Below are positions 38,155 to 46,765 of a DNA stretch of 64,000 nucleotides, one piece after another (position 1 is the stretch's first letter; every line of letters begins with the position of its first letter). The position numbers and the translations under genes were made by a program. A model generated the notes under the pieces. The model saw only the letters and a list, made by a program, of their open reading frames with translations, was not told the origin of the DNA and did not search any database. Source of the DNA: CALFUK01 sp964450495 (lineage in GTDB: Bacteria; Bacteroidota; Bacteroidia; Chitinophagales; Saprospiraceae); NCBI GenBank assembly GCA_964450495.1, contig CAYVFU010000002.1:1-64000 (forward strand). The letters are read 5' to 3'.

Positions 38155-39390
38155 ATGAAAGCTATAAATATTTTTACTCTACTCTTTATAATTTTGTTAA
38201 GCAGCTGCAAATCGTCTAGTGGACTACTAATGCATCAATATCCTGATCCTGTTGATACATCAAATAAAAAAGTCATTTTACAACAACGAAAGGAATATGA
38301 AGTAAACGGTGTACATGCAGACAACCTTTTTGAAGGTGCTCGAATGAATAATTTTACGCAAGTGAGCAAAAATGTTTTCAGAGCAACTATTTCTCCTGAA
38401 AACAAACCCATAAACGCAAGCGCTTACTTTGCTTTACGTATTTGGTCTGAAGAACCTAGAGACATCGAACTTGAATTATATTATACAGAACATAAACATA
38501 GATATGACCCAAAATTGAGCTATGATGGTATCCATTGGATTAAAATGCATGAATCGGATTTTGACACATTGAAAGCACCAAACATCGCAACATTGAGATT
38601 AAATTTAACTCAAGACAAACTTTTTGTAACTGGGCAAGAATTGCACACAATGAAGCACGTCAGGTCATGGTCAGAAAAGATCAACAGTCATAAAGATGCT
38701 CGACATTCTATCATTGGTAAGAGCAAACTAGACATGGATATGCATTTCATAGATATTTATAACGGCACACCAGAAGACAAAAAAGCAATTGTTGTAATGA
38801 CTCGGCAGCATCCTCCTGAAGTCACTGGTCATTATGCAGCAGAAAGTTTTGTGGAAGAGATTTTAGCTGATAATGCATTGAGCAATAACTTCAGAGAGCA
38901 ATTTAGAATTTTAGTATATCCGTTAATGAATCCTGATGGGGTGAATGAAGGCCATTGGCGACATAATGCTGGTGGCATTGATCTGAATAGAGATTGGGCA
39001 CAATACAGACAAGAAGAACCTAAAGTAGTGGCAAACCATATGGTACAAACTACTGAGCAAGCAAATAACAATGTCGTCGTTGGATTGGATTTCCATTCAA
39101 CACAAAAAGATTTATACTATACCTTATCTGACGATTTAAAATCCAGCGTTTATCCATTTAAAGACTATTGGATGAGAGGCTTAGATAATAGTTTTGATGA
39201 TTATACGCCAGATGACCGACCTTCCACATTAAATCAACCAATTACAAAGACTTGGTTTTACCAACAGTTTGGCGCTGAAGGCATTACTTACGAAATAGGT
39301 GACGAAACGTCTAGAGATTTTGTAAGAGCCAAAGGCAAAGCCGCCGCTGTAGAATTAATGCAACTATTAGTATTAAGAGAAGAGAACTAG
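38155..39390 (+). CDS. M14-family zinc carboxypeptidase-like lipoprotein
   Basis: 411 residues from the ATG at 38155. The open frame begins at 38110 but this start places a lipoprotein signal (LLFIILLSSCKSS) at the N-terminus. Residues about 25-170 form a beta-rich domain. The M14 zinc site reads RQHPPEVTG (His219, Glu222) and LDFHSTQ (His314), with the catalytic Glu380 in ITYEIGDE. Residues HWRHNAGGIDLNRDW hold the family's substrate carboxylate Arg and Asn-Arg pair. Family members trim peptides or amidated wall fragments; the substrate is unknown. It is convergent with folE. Confidence 0.9.
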   Translation: MKAINIFTLLFIILLSSCKSSSGLLMHQYPDPVDTSNKKVILQQRKEYEVNGVHADNLFEGARMNNFTQVSKNVFRATISPENKPINASAYFALRIWSEEPRDIELELYYTEHKHRYDPKLSYDGIHWIKMHESDFDTLKAPNIATLRLNLTQDKLFVTGQELHTMKHVRSWSEKINSHKDARHSIIGKSKLDMDMHFIDIYNGTPEDKKAIVVMTRQHPPEVTGHYAAESFVEEILADNALSNNFREQFRILVYPLMNPDGVNEGHWRHNAGGIDLNRDWAQYRQEEPKVVANHMVQTTEQANNNVVVGLDFHSTQKDLYYTLSDDLKSSVYPFKDYWMRGLDNSFDDYTPDDRPSTLNQPITKTWFYQQFGAEGITYEIGDETSRDFVRAKGKAAAVELMQLLVLREEN

Positions 39391-39425
39391 ACTATATCAA
39401 TAAATAAACAAGCTATACTTGTTTG

Positions 39426-40109
39426 TTAATTTCTGATGAAGTCCATGAATTCATTACGTTTTTGTTGGTTAATGAATGCTCCATCGTATTCCACTGTTAC
39501 AGTACTACTGGCATCATCTTGAATGCCTCGGCAAGAGACACAAAAATGTTTGGCATCAACAATGACGATAACATCATCAGTATCTAATACTTCTTTCAGC
39601 CCTTCTAAGATCTGCCTGGTCAACCTTTCCTGTACTTGCGGTCTTCTGGAATAGTAATCCACAAATCTATTTATTTTTGACAGGCCTATGACCTTACCAC
39701 TGCTAATGTAACCCACATGCGCTTTGCCAATAACAGGAAGGAAGTGATGCTCACAAGTTGACTTTACTGTAATGTTTTTCTCTACAAGCATCTTGTTGTA
39801 TTGATACTTATTTTCAAACAAAGAAATGCTTGGCTTATTTACCGGGTTGAGGCCTTTAAAAATTTCTTTTGTAAACATCTTAGCCACACGCTTCGGAGTA
39901 CCTTGCAAACTATCGTCAGTCAAATCTAGCCCTAAGGTTTCCATGATTTGCTCAAAATGTTCTGTAATGATTTCAATTTTTTGATCATCACTCAAGTCAA
40001 AGGCATCATCTTTTAATGGTGTGTTTAAAGATGTTGCTACATGATTATCACCTATTGGATCTGAAATCCCAACTCCTCGAAAGTTCTCTAATTTCTTAAC
40101 CGTCTGCAT
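39426..40109 (-). CDS. folE: GTP cyclohydrolase I
   Basis: 227 residues from the ATG at 40109; the frame is open to 40151 but those residues are not family-like. It makes 7,8-dihydroneopterin triphosphate from GTP, the first step to folate and pterins. Zinc ligands are in STCEHHFLPVIGKAHVGYI (Cys and His) and HFCVSCRGI (Cys). GLSKINRFVDYYSRRPQVQE is the universal active-site helix. folB, a later pathway gene, lies 11 kb away. It is divergent from the BNR lipoprotein gene, 71 bp between starts. Confidence 0.96.
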   Translation of the reverse strand: MQTVKKLENFRGVGISDPIGDNHVATSLNTPLKDDAFDLSDDQKIEIITEHFEQIMETLGLDLTDDSLQGTPKRVAKMFTKEIFKGLNPVNKPSISLFENKYQYNKMLVEKNITVKSTCEHHFLPVIGKAHVGYISSGKVIGLSKINRFVDYYSRRPQVQERLTRQILEGLKEVLDTDDVIVIVDAKHFCVSCRGIQDDASSTVTVEYDGAFINQQKRNEFMDFIRN

Positions 40110-40180
40110 AAAAATCGTTTTATCGTACGTACTTAACAGATTCAATTCCAAAATTGTTTAGCTTCATTTTAAAATTGAAA

Positions 40181-41521
40181 ATGAAATTGTGTAGAACGTG
40201 TAGCATCATTCTGGGTTTAGCCGTAATATTTATTTCATGTAAAGCAGCAAAAGATATCATTCCAAAAGCCTCCACACTCAATGTCCAACAAGCAATTCAA
40301 ATAGATACATCACCATTCGGTTTTGGTGTTTGCGAGCCAACAATATGCATCAATCCTACTAATAAAGATGAAATAGCTGCTGGCTCTATTTTGGATTGGT
40401 TTTATAAATCGAAAGATGGTGGTCTGACTTGGGAAAAATCGACGTTAAAATCTCCTTACGGCGTCTATGGTGATCCGGTTGTCAGAATAGATTATAACGG
40501 CAATATCTTCTATTCACATTTGTCAAATCCTGACAATGCAGCTTACAGAAGCGAGTCATTTTTGGATCGTATTGTCGTTCAACGTTCCACCGATTTTGGC
40601 AACACCTGGAATGATGGTACGTATCCGGAGGTGCGTGGAAGCAAGGATCAAGACAAGCAATGGATGTCTATCCAACCAGGTACAAATCATTTGGCAATGA
40701 CTTGGACAGAATTCGACACATATGGGAGTAAGGAGGAGACATGTCATTCAAGAATTCTATTTTCCAACTCGACAGACAGTGGTAATAGTTGGAGCAAGCC
40801 CAAAGCAATTAGTCAATTTGAAGGCAATTGCATTGACGATGATCAGACTACCGAAGGAGCAGTACCTTCTTATGGGTTTGATGATAATCTATATGTGGCA
40901 TGGTCGTACGACGAACATATCTACTTTGACAAATCAGAGGATGGTGGTAAGACTTGGCTCGAAATTGACAAAGTCATTGCGGATCAGCCAGAAGGTTGGA
41001 ATTACATTATCCCAGGAATCAACAGATGTAATGGTATGCCAATTACAGGTTTTGACTACTCCAATGGTGAATTTAGAGGCAGAATATATGTGAACTGGAG
41101 TGACCAAAGAAATGGAATAAATGACACAGATGTATGGCTTATTTATTCAGATGACAAAGGTGAAAGTTGGTCAAAGCCAAAAAAGGTTAATGATGATAAT
41201 TCCAAAAAACATCAATTTTTTACCTGGATGGATATTGACCCCAAAACGGGCTTCATTTACATCGTCTTTTACGACAGACGAGAAAGTACAAACGAAAAAA
41301 CTGATGTATTCTTAGCATTTTCTACTGATGGCGGTCTAACATTTACAAATACCAAAATAAACTCTAAATCCTTTACTCCTTCTGATCAAGTGTTTTTTGG
41401 TGACTACAATGATATATCAGCTTTTGATGGTAGAATCCGACCTATTTGGACACAATTGGAAGGTATAGAACTCAGTGTTTGGACTGCTATAATTGACATC
41501 AATCAAGATACAAACCGTTAA
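40181..41521 (+). CDS. BNR/Asp-box (sialidase-fold) beta-propeller lipoprotein
   Basis: 446 residues from the ATG at 40181. A TTG at 40154 is also in frame, but the ATG gives a standard lipoprotein signal ending VIFISCKAA. At least six Asp-box motifs are visible: SKDGGLTWEK, STDFGNTWND, STDSGNSWSK, SEDGGKTWLE, SDDKGESWSK and STDGGLTF. The fold is therefore a six-bladed propeller as in sialidases. I do not see the sialidase Arg-Ile-Pro motif or a clear catalytic pair, so enzyme activity is unproven. Confidence 0.82.
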   Translation: MKLCRTCSIILGLAVIFISCKAAKDIIPKASTLNVQQAIQIDTSPFGFGVCEPTICINPTNKDEIAAGSILDWFYKSKDGGLTWEKSTLKSPYGVYGDPVVRIDYNGNIFYSHLSNPDNAAYRSESFLDRIVVQRSTDFGNTWNDGTYPEVRGSKDQDKQWMSIQPGTNHLAMTWTEFDTYGSKEETCHSRILFSNSTDSGNSWSKPKAISQFEGNCIDDDQTTEGAVPSYGFDDNLYVAWSYDEHIYFDKSEDGGKTWLEIDKVIADQPEGWNYIIPGINRCNGMPITGFDYSNGEFRGRIYVNWSDQRNGINDTDVWLIYSDDKGESWSKPKKVNDDNSKKHQFFTWMDIDPKTGFIYIVFYDRRESTNEKTDVFLAFSTDGGLTFTNTKINSKSFTPSDQVFFGDYNDISAFDGRIRPIWTQLEGIELSVWTAIIDINQDTNR

Positions 41522-41567
41522 AACCATTATCTTTATTCCATCAATTTGATTTAATGTTAGTATTGAA

Positions 41568-41966
41568 ATGAGAATTCTCTTCATAGATGATGATCAAGCT
41601 TCGCACACTTACCATGGTTTAATGGTTGAAGAAGCTGGTATCCCTAAAACCAGCGTTCAACACTTCACTTTAGTGGATGACGCGATCGAACACCTAAAGA
41701 GTATTATTAAAAATAATAATGCGGAAGAATGGCCAACTAATATTTTCACAGACATCAATATGCCTTTGAAATCTGGATACGACTTTGTAGAAGAGTATGT
41801 AAAATTGGAGCACTTGTTTGATGACCCTTTTGTGATCTTTGTATCTTCTACCAGAAATCAAGAGGATTTGGAGAAAATAACAGCTTTTCCAATCATTAAA
41901 GACATCAAGATAAAATTCTTGGAAGCAGACTATTTCAAATCACTCAAAGAAGGGGATTCCAATTAA
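41568..41966 (+). CDS. Single-domain response-regulator receiver
   Basis: 132 residues, receiver only. Acidic pocket Asp7-9 (FIDDDQ), phospho-acceptor Asp62 (FTDINMP) and the Ser of IFVSSTRN are present. The usual Lys before beta-5's end is not seen where expected (KFLEADYF). It is 46 bp after the BNR lipoprotein gene on the same strand, and its stop is 24 bp from the convergent histidine kinase stop. A phosphorelay pair with that kinase is plausible but inferred from position only. Confidence 0.85.
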   Translation: MRILFIDDDQASHTYHGLMVEEAGIPKTSVQHFTLVDDAIEHLKSIIKNNNAEEWPTNIFTDINMPLKSGYDFVEEYVKLEHLFDDPFVIFVSSTRNQEDLEKITAFPIIKDIKIKFLEADYFKSLKEGDSN

Positions 41967-41990
41967 TGTAGGTTCTTGTTTTCTTGAAGA

Positions 41991-43295
41991 TTATCCATTG
42001 GATATCCGAGCATTCGGTAGAGATTTAGGAATAAAGATGGTAAATAGAGATCCACGCCCAACTTCTGATGAAGTGAGCTCAATGCGGGACCCAAAACGTC
42101 CTAACATTTTAGCTGCAATATTTAATCCAAGGCCAGTTCCAGGAAATCTCGATCGGTGGTGAAGTCTCTTAAACATCTTAAATATTTCATCCGCGTATTT
42201 CATCTCAATGCCGATGCCATTATCCTTAAAATGGAAAACATGATATTGTTGTTCTGAATCACCATAGATCTTCAACATTGGTTTTGAATCTTCATTATAT
42301 TTTAAGGCATTTTCGATCAAATTTTTACAGACTACATAAAAGGCCATTCTGGAAAAATGTATTGATTCGGGTAAAGAATCTAGTTGCAGTACTCCTTGTT
42401 TTACATGTGGCGGGCTAACATATATATTCTCGATTTCCTTTATGACCTCTTCAGGAGAAAACCATTCATAATTATGGTCAATCGTATCTATACTTTGAAA
42501 ACTTCTTAAATCTTCAATCAAATTATTTAGCTGATGGCCAGAGACAATAATCTGATCGGCATAATCATGAATAGGATTACCTTCATCCAGTTTTCGTTTT
42601 ACGAGACTAGAATAACTCACTATATTTCTAATGGGCTCTTTAAGATCATGTGATACAATGTGATTGAAATTTTGCAATTCTATATTTTTACTTGTGAGTG
42701 CATCGTTTTGATCAGTGATGATTCTGTTGTAAATGTATAGTTCATTGATAATCTTAAACGTAAATATCACCAACACAACCATACTCACGATGAAATATGC
42801 AATCGGACCAGTAGGTACTAACAGATGAGCATACGGCGGATCTATGGTGAAGACCAAGGTGTAAAAAATGGGTATCATTATAAAGTGAAAAGCCAAAACT
42901 TTATATCTGGTTTTAACATCAAAGAAATAAATGGAACAGACCGTAGACATCAAATACATGGGCTCAAATCTGGCTTCATTACCAAAACTAACATGAATCA
43001 TACCCATAAAGAGAATACCAACAATAATGATGAACAGCCGTGCAAAATATGTTCTACCTATCTTATTCAAAATATAGGTTATCAAGAATATTAAAATCCA
43101 AATACCCCCCAAAAGAAATTCTGTTAAAGATCTAGGTCCAAAAAAATTAGCGATACTATGGATAAGAAGCATTGGAACACCAATTAAAATAAAAAGGTTA
43201 GACAATTCTATTCTTTGCTTCTCTGAGAAAGACAATTTCTCATCGACTCCAGTATGATAAATCGCTTTATAAAATGAAGAAACCTTGGAAAACAT
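41991..43295 (-). CDS. Membrane sensor histidine kinase
   Basis: 434 residues. Six hydrophobic helices lie in about 30-185 (for example GIWILIFLITYIL). They are followed by a coiled linker, the H box with His216 (FNHIVSHDLKEPIRNIVS), and an HATPase domain with the N box (CKNLIENALKYNE), G1 (FKDNGIGIEM), F box (IFKMFKRLH) and G2 (GTGLGLNIAAKM). No extracellular sensor domain or receiver is attached, so the signal is likely sensed in the membrane. Convergent with a single-domain receiver. Confidence 0.93.
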   Translation of the reverse strand: MFSKVSSFYKAIYHTGVDEKLSFSEKQRIELSNLFILIGVPMLLIHSIANFFGPRSLTEFLLGGIWILIFLITYILNKIGRTYFARLFIIIVGILFMGMIHVSFGNEARFEPMYLMSTVCSIYFFDVKTRYKVLAFHFIMIPIFYTLVFTIDPPYAHLLVPTGPIAYFIVSMVVLVIFTFKIINELYIYNRIITDQNDALTSKNIELQNFNHIVSHDLKEPIRNIVSYSSLVKRKLDEGNPIHDYADQIIVSGHQLNNLIEDLRSFQSIDTIDHNYEWFSPEEVIKEIENIYVSPPHVKQGVLQLDSLPESIHFSRMAFYVVCKNLIENALKYNEDSKPMLKIYGDSEQQYHVFHFKDNGIGIEMKYADEIFKMFKRLHHRSRFPGTGLGLNIAAKMLGRFGSRIELTSSEVGRGSLFTIFIPKSLPNARISNG

Positions 43296-43685
43296 TTAAA
43301 TTAAATAGATAAAACCAAAAATTGAATCTAGACTCAGCAGAGAGTTAACTCAAGTATAACATTCTCCAAGAGTACTTACATGTGGCAGTCGGTGTTCAAA
43401 ATTCTAGGGCGATCAAATTCTTAAAATTACGTCATTTTACTGAAATAAAGATGTCAGTTTACGGCAATGCAATTCGATAAGAATAGTATCAAATATATAT
43501 AATCATCCATAAAAACCACTTATACACAGATGAAATATGTACCTTCAAAGCAATTGAAAACGTTGACGAATGTGTGTGTCGAGTGCTAGACATTTTCCTA
43601 ATTTGAGTAATTACTTAATTGATTATAGGTTATATAGACTAGCAAATTCCGAATTATTCATTAATCATGAAAGTCATAATTAGTG
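43296..43685. other. Divergent intergenic region between kinase and anion transporter
   Basis: 390 bp without a gene. A weak minus-strand -7 candidate is TATACTTG (one mismatch) about 60 nt upstream of the kinase. No plus-strand promoter is clear. Confidence 0.35.
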
Positions 43686-45152
43686 ATGGGAACGAAAATC
43701 ATTGCTGGTATTCTTGGACCACTGTTATTTGCACTTGTGCTAATCTTTTTCCACCCAGAAGGACTTTCTTCTCAAGCCAATGCTGTTTTAGCCTGCACCA
43801 TCTGGGTCGCTGTTTGGTGGATTTTTGAAGTTACCGATATTGCAGTCACTGCACTTTTACCGATAATATTGTTTCCATTAACAGGTGCTTTAGCTATTTC
43901 TGAGACGACAGCTGCTTATGGTCACAAATACATTTTTCTCTATATGGGAGGATTTATTCTTGCCATCACTATCGAAAAATGGAACTTGCATAAGCGGATT
44001 GCTCTAAGTATCATCAATATATTAGGGGCAGGAATTTCCAGGATAATATTAGGATTTATGTTGGCCACAGCATTTATGTCCATGTGGATTTCAAATACCG
44101 CCACTGCCGTCATGATGCTTCCTATTGGTCTAGCAATTATCAAACAACTAAAAGACCACCCCGACACACCAGAAGATGAAAACGAGTTATTTGGTAAAGC
44201 GTTAATGCTTTCTATTGCTTATAGTGCATCTATTGGTGGCATGGCTACACTATTTGGTACTCCTCCTAATCTTGTATTTGCAGGCGTTATAGAAGAAATA
44301 TATGGTATTGATATAAGCTTTGGACAATGGATTAAATTTGGCCTACCTATATCAATCATCTTACTAACCATCTGTTGGTTTTACCTCACTCGCATCGCAT
44401 TTCGATTCAAATTTGACGAATTTCCTGGAGGTGCAAAAGAAATAAAACGTCTATTGGATGAATTAGGCGAATGGACTACACAAGAAAAACGTGTGCTAGT
44501 CATATTTATACTGACTGCATTTTCTCTCATTTTTCGAAAATGGTTCCAGCAATTCATCCCTCAACTTGATGACACCATAATCGCAATGACTGCGGGTATG
44601 CTGTTATTTTTACTTCCATCAGGCACTAATGATGATCGTCTTATCCATTGGAAAGAAGCAGTCAAAATGCCTTGGGGAGTAATTATTCTTTTTGGCGGAG
44701 GCATGGCACTTGCAGCAGGGTTTCAAGGCAGTGGACTCGCCAATTGGATTGGAAATCAGCTTAGTCTTCTAAACGGCTTGCCTATTCTACTATTAGTATT
44801 TGTTTTAATTGCTGCTGTAAACTTACTCACTGAAATAACCTCAAATCTTGCTACTGCCGCAATGTTATTACCAATACTGGCACCAATGGCATTAGCATTA
44901 GACATACACCCTTATTTATTGATGGCTGCTGCGACTGTAGCAGCTTCTTGTGCATTTATGCTACCTGTTGCAACACCACCAAATGCCATTGTCTTTGGAT
45001 CTGGCTACCTCAAAATTCCAGACATGTTTAAAACAGGAGTTTGGATGAATGTTATTTCTATCATTCTATTAACCATTGCCGTTTACTTCTTCCTTGGAAA
45101 TATTTGGGATTTCAACCCTAGCAGCTATCCCACAGATTGGAAAACCAAGTAA
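43686..45152 (+). CDS. SLC13/DASS-family divalent anion:sodium symporter
   Basis: 488 residues, about eleven hydrophobic helices. Signature blocks: FMLATAFMSMWISNTATAVMMLPI (the SNT motif), SASIGGMATLFGTPPNLVF, ITSNLATAAMLLPI (second SNT-like) and FMLPVATPPNAIVFGSG. Known members carry dicarboxylates, citrate or sulfate with sodium; the substrate cannot be told here. The ATG at 43686 is preferred to the GTG immediately before it. selO begins 42 bp downstream on the same strand. Confidence 0.92.
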   Translation: MGTKIIAGILGPLLFALVLIFFHPEGLSSQANAVLACTIWVAVWWIFEVTDIAVTALLPIILFPLTGALAISETTAAYGHKYIFLYMGGFILAITIEKWNLHKRIALSIINILGAGISRIILGFMLATAFMSMWISNTATAVMMLPIGLAIIKQLKDHPDTPEDENELFGKALMLSIAYSASIGGMATLFGTPPNLVFAGVIEEIYGIDISFGQWIKFGLPISIILLTICWFYLTRIAFRFKFDEFPGGAKEIKRLLDELGEWTTQEKRVLVIFILTAFSLIFRKWFQQFIPQLDDTIIAMTAGMLLFLLPSGTNDDRLIHWKEAVKMPWGVIILFGGGMALAAGFQGSGLANWIGNQLSLLNGLPILLLVFVLIAAVNLLTEITSNLATAAMLLPILAPMALALDIHPYLLMAAATVAASCAFMLPVATPPNAIVFGSGYLKIPDMFKTGVWMNVISIILLTIAVYFFLGNIWDFNPSSYPTDWKTK

Positions 45153-45194
45153 CTTATTTGCAACAGGATTCAACTCTTTTGTGTTAATATAGAT

Positions 45195-46757
45195 ATGGAA
45201 TTTAAACTCTCCCAAGAATTCATCACCGAATTGCCTGCTGACCCGTCAACTACTAATACGCCTAGACAAGTGGAGCAAGCGTGTTTTTCATTTGTCAGCC
45301 CTACGCCAACATCAAACCCTGCGATCATACACACCTCTATGGAGATGCTTTCCGAATTGGGTATTCCTGAATCAGAAGTAACTGAAGGTGATTTCCTTTC
45401 TTATTTTTCTGGACAATCGACATATCCAGAAAGCAAACCATATGCCATGGCTTATGGTGGACATCAATTTGGACATTGGGCTGGACAATTGGGCGATGGT
45501 AGAGCCATTAATATTATGGACTTGAGAGCTGGAGAAAAGAAATGGTCATTACAATTAAAAGGGGCTGGTCCCACACCATATTCTCGAACAGCTGATGGCC
45601 TTGCTGTTTTACGCTCTTCGATTAGAGAACATTTATGCAGTGAAGCAATGTATCATCTTGGTGTACCAACGACTCGGTCATTAAGCCTCTGCCTGACAGG
45701 CGATCAAGTCCTGCGAGATGTGATGTACAATGGCAATGCTGCTTATGAAAAAGGCGCTGTAGTGTGCAGAGCCGCAGAGAGTTTTCTCCGATTTGGTAAT
45801 TATCAATTATTTGCCAGTCGCGGCGACAAAGACAATTTGCGAAAGCTACTTGACTATACGATCAAATATCATTTTAAAGAAATCAAGTCATCAGGCAACA
45901 CTGCCTACATTGACTTATTCCAAGAAGTTAGCAAACGAACTTTAGAGATGGTATTGCATTGGCAGCGTGTAGGCTTTGTCCACGGAGTTATGAATACGGA
46001 CAACATGTCGATACTTGGATTGACCATTGACTTTGGCCCTTACGGATGGCTCGAAGGTTATGACGATGACTGGACCCCCAACACTACAGACAAACAATTC
46101 AAAAGATATCGATATGGTAATCAACCCAAAATAGCGCTTTGGAATTTGGTGCAATTTGGGAATGTCATCAATTATCTTGTTGAAGATTCAGTAGCATTGC
46201 AACAGACTGTCAATTGGTATAATGAAGAATTAGACATCGGCTATATAAAAATGATGTGTGCTAAAATTGGTCTTGACATTCCAAAAGAAAAAGGGCGAGT
46301 ATTGATCAGTTCGCTAGAATCTGCACTTACCGAAGTAGAAACAGACATGACTATCTTTTTTAGACAGCTGGCTAATTGTTCTGTTGCTGCCTCTTTTGAG
46401 GAATGTTGGTCTGTCATCCAAGATGCATTCTATGCCGACCAAATTAGTGAGCAAAGTAAGTTGTTCTGGAAAGAATGGTTTGAAGAGTATTATACTCTAA
46501 TTAAACAAGAGCAAATTACTGACAGCAACAGAAAAAATTCTATGGATAAGGTCAATCCAAAATACGTCCTCAGAAATTATATGGCACAATTGGCAATTGA
46601 TAAAGCAGACCAAGGAGACTACGCCTTAATAGAGGAATTACATCAATGTTTGAAACGTCCATATGATGACCAACCAGCGTACGAACATTGGTATACCAGA
46701 AGACCCGAATGGGCAAGACATAAAGTTGGTTGTTCGATGCTGTCTTGTAGTTCTTGA
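45195..46757 (+). CDS. selO: SelO/YdiU-family protein AMPylase
   Basis: 520 residues. SelO is a pseudokinase fold that moves AMP to Ser/Thr/Tyr of target proteins and responds to oxidative stress in characterised members. Characteristic blocks: AYGGHQFGHWAGQLGDGRA, WSLQLKGAGPTPYSRTADG, SSIREHLCSEAMYHLGVPTTR, VHGVMNTDNMSILG and IDFGPYGWLE. The C-terminal GCSMLSCSS has Cys at the position of the eukaryotic selenocysteine, a possible redox switch. It ends 8 bp before the convergent ATPase stop. Confidence 0.93.
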   Translation: MEFKLSQEFITELPADPSTTNTPRQVEQACFSFVSPTPTSNPAIIHTSMEMLSELGIPESEVTEGDFLSYFSGQSTYPESKPYAMAYGGHQFGHWAGQLGDGRAINIMDLRAGEKKWSLQLKGAGPTPYSRTADGLAVLRSSIREHLCSEAMYHLGVPTTRSLSLCLTGDQVLRDVMYNGNAAYEKGAVVCRAAESFLRFGNYQLFASRGDKDNLRKLLDYTIKYHFKEIKSSGNTAYIDLFQEVSKRTLEMVLHWQRVGFVHGVMNTDNMSILGLTIDFGPYGWLEGYDDDWTPNTTDKQFKRYRYGNQPKIALWNLVQFGNVINYLVEDSVALQQTVNWYNEELDIGYIKMMCAKIGLDIPKEKGRVLISSLESALTEVETDMTIFFRQLANCSVAASFEECWSVIQDAFYADQISEQSKLFWKEWFEEYYTLIKQEQITDSNRKNSMDKVNPKYVLRNYMAQLAIDKADQGDYALIEELHQCLKRPYDDQPAYEHWYTRRPEWARHKVGCSMLSCSS

Positions 46758-46765
46758 TGATTTAG

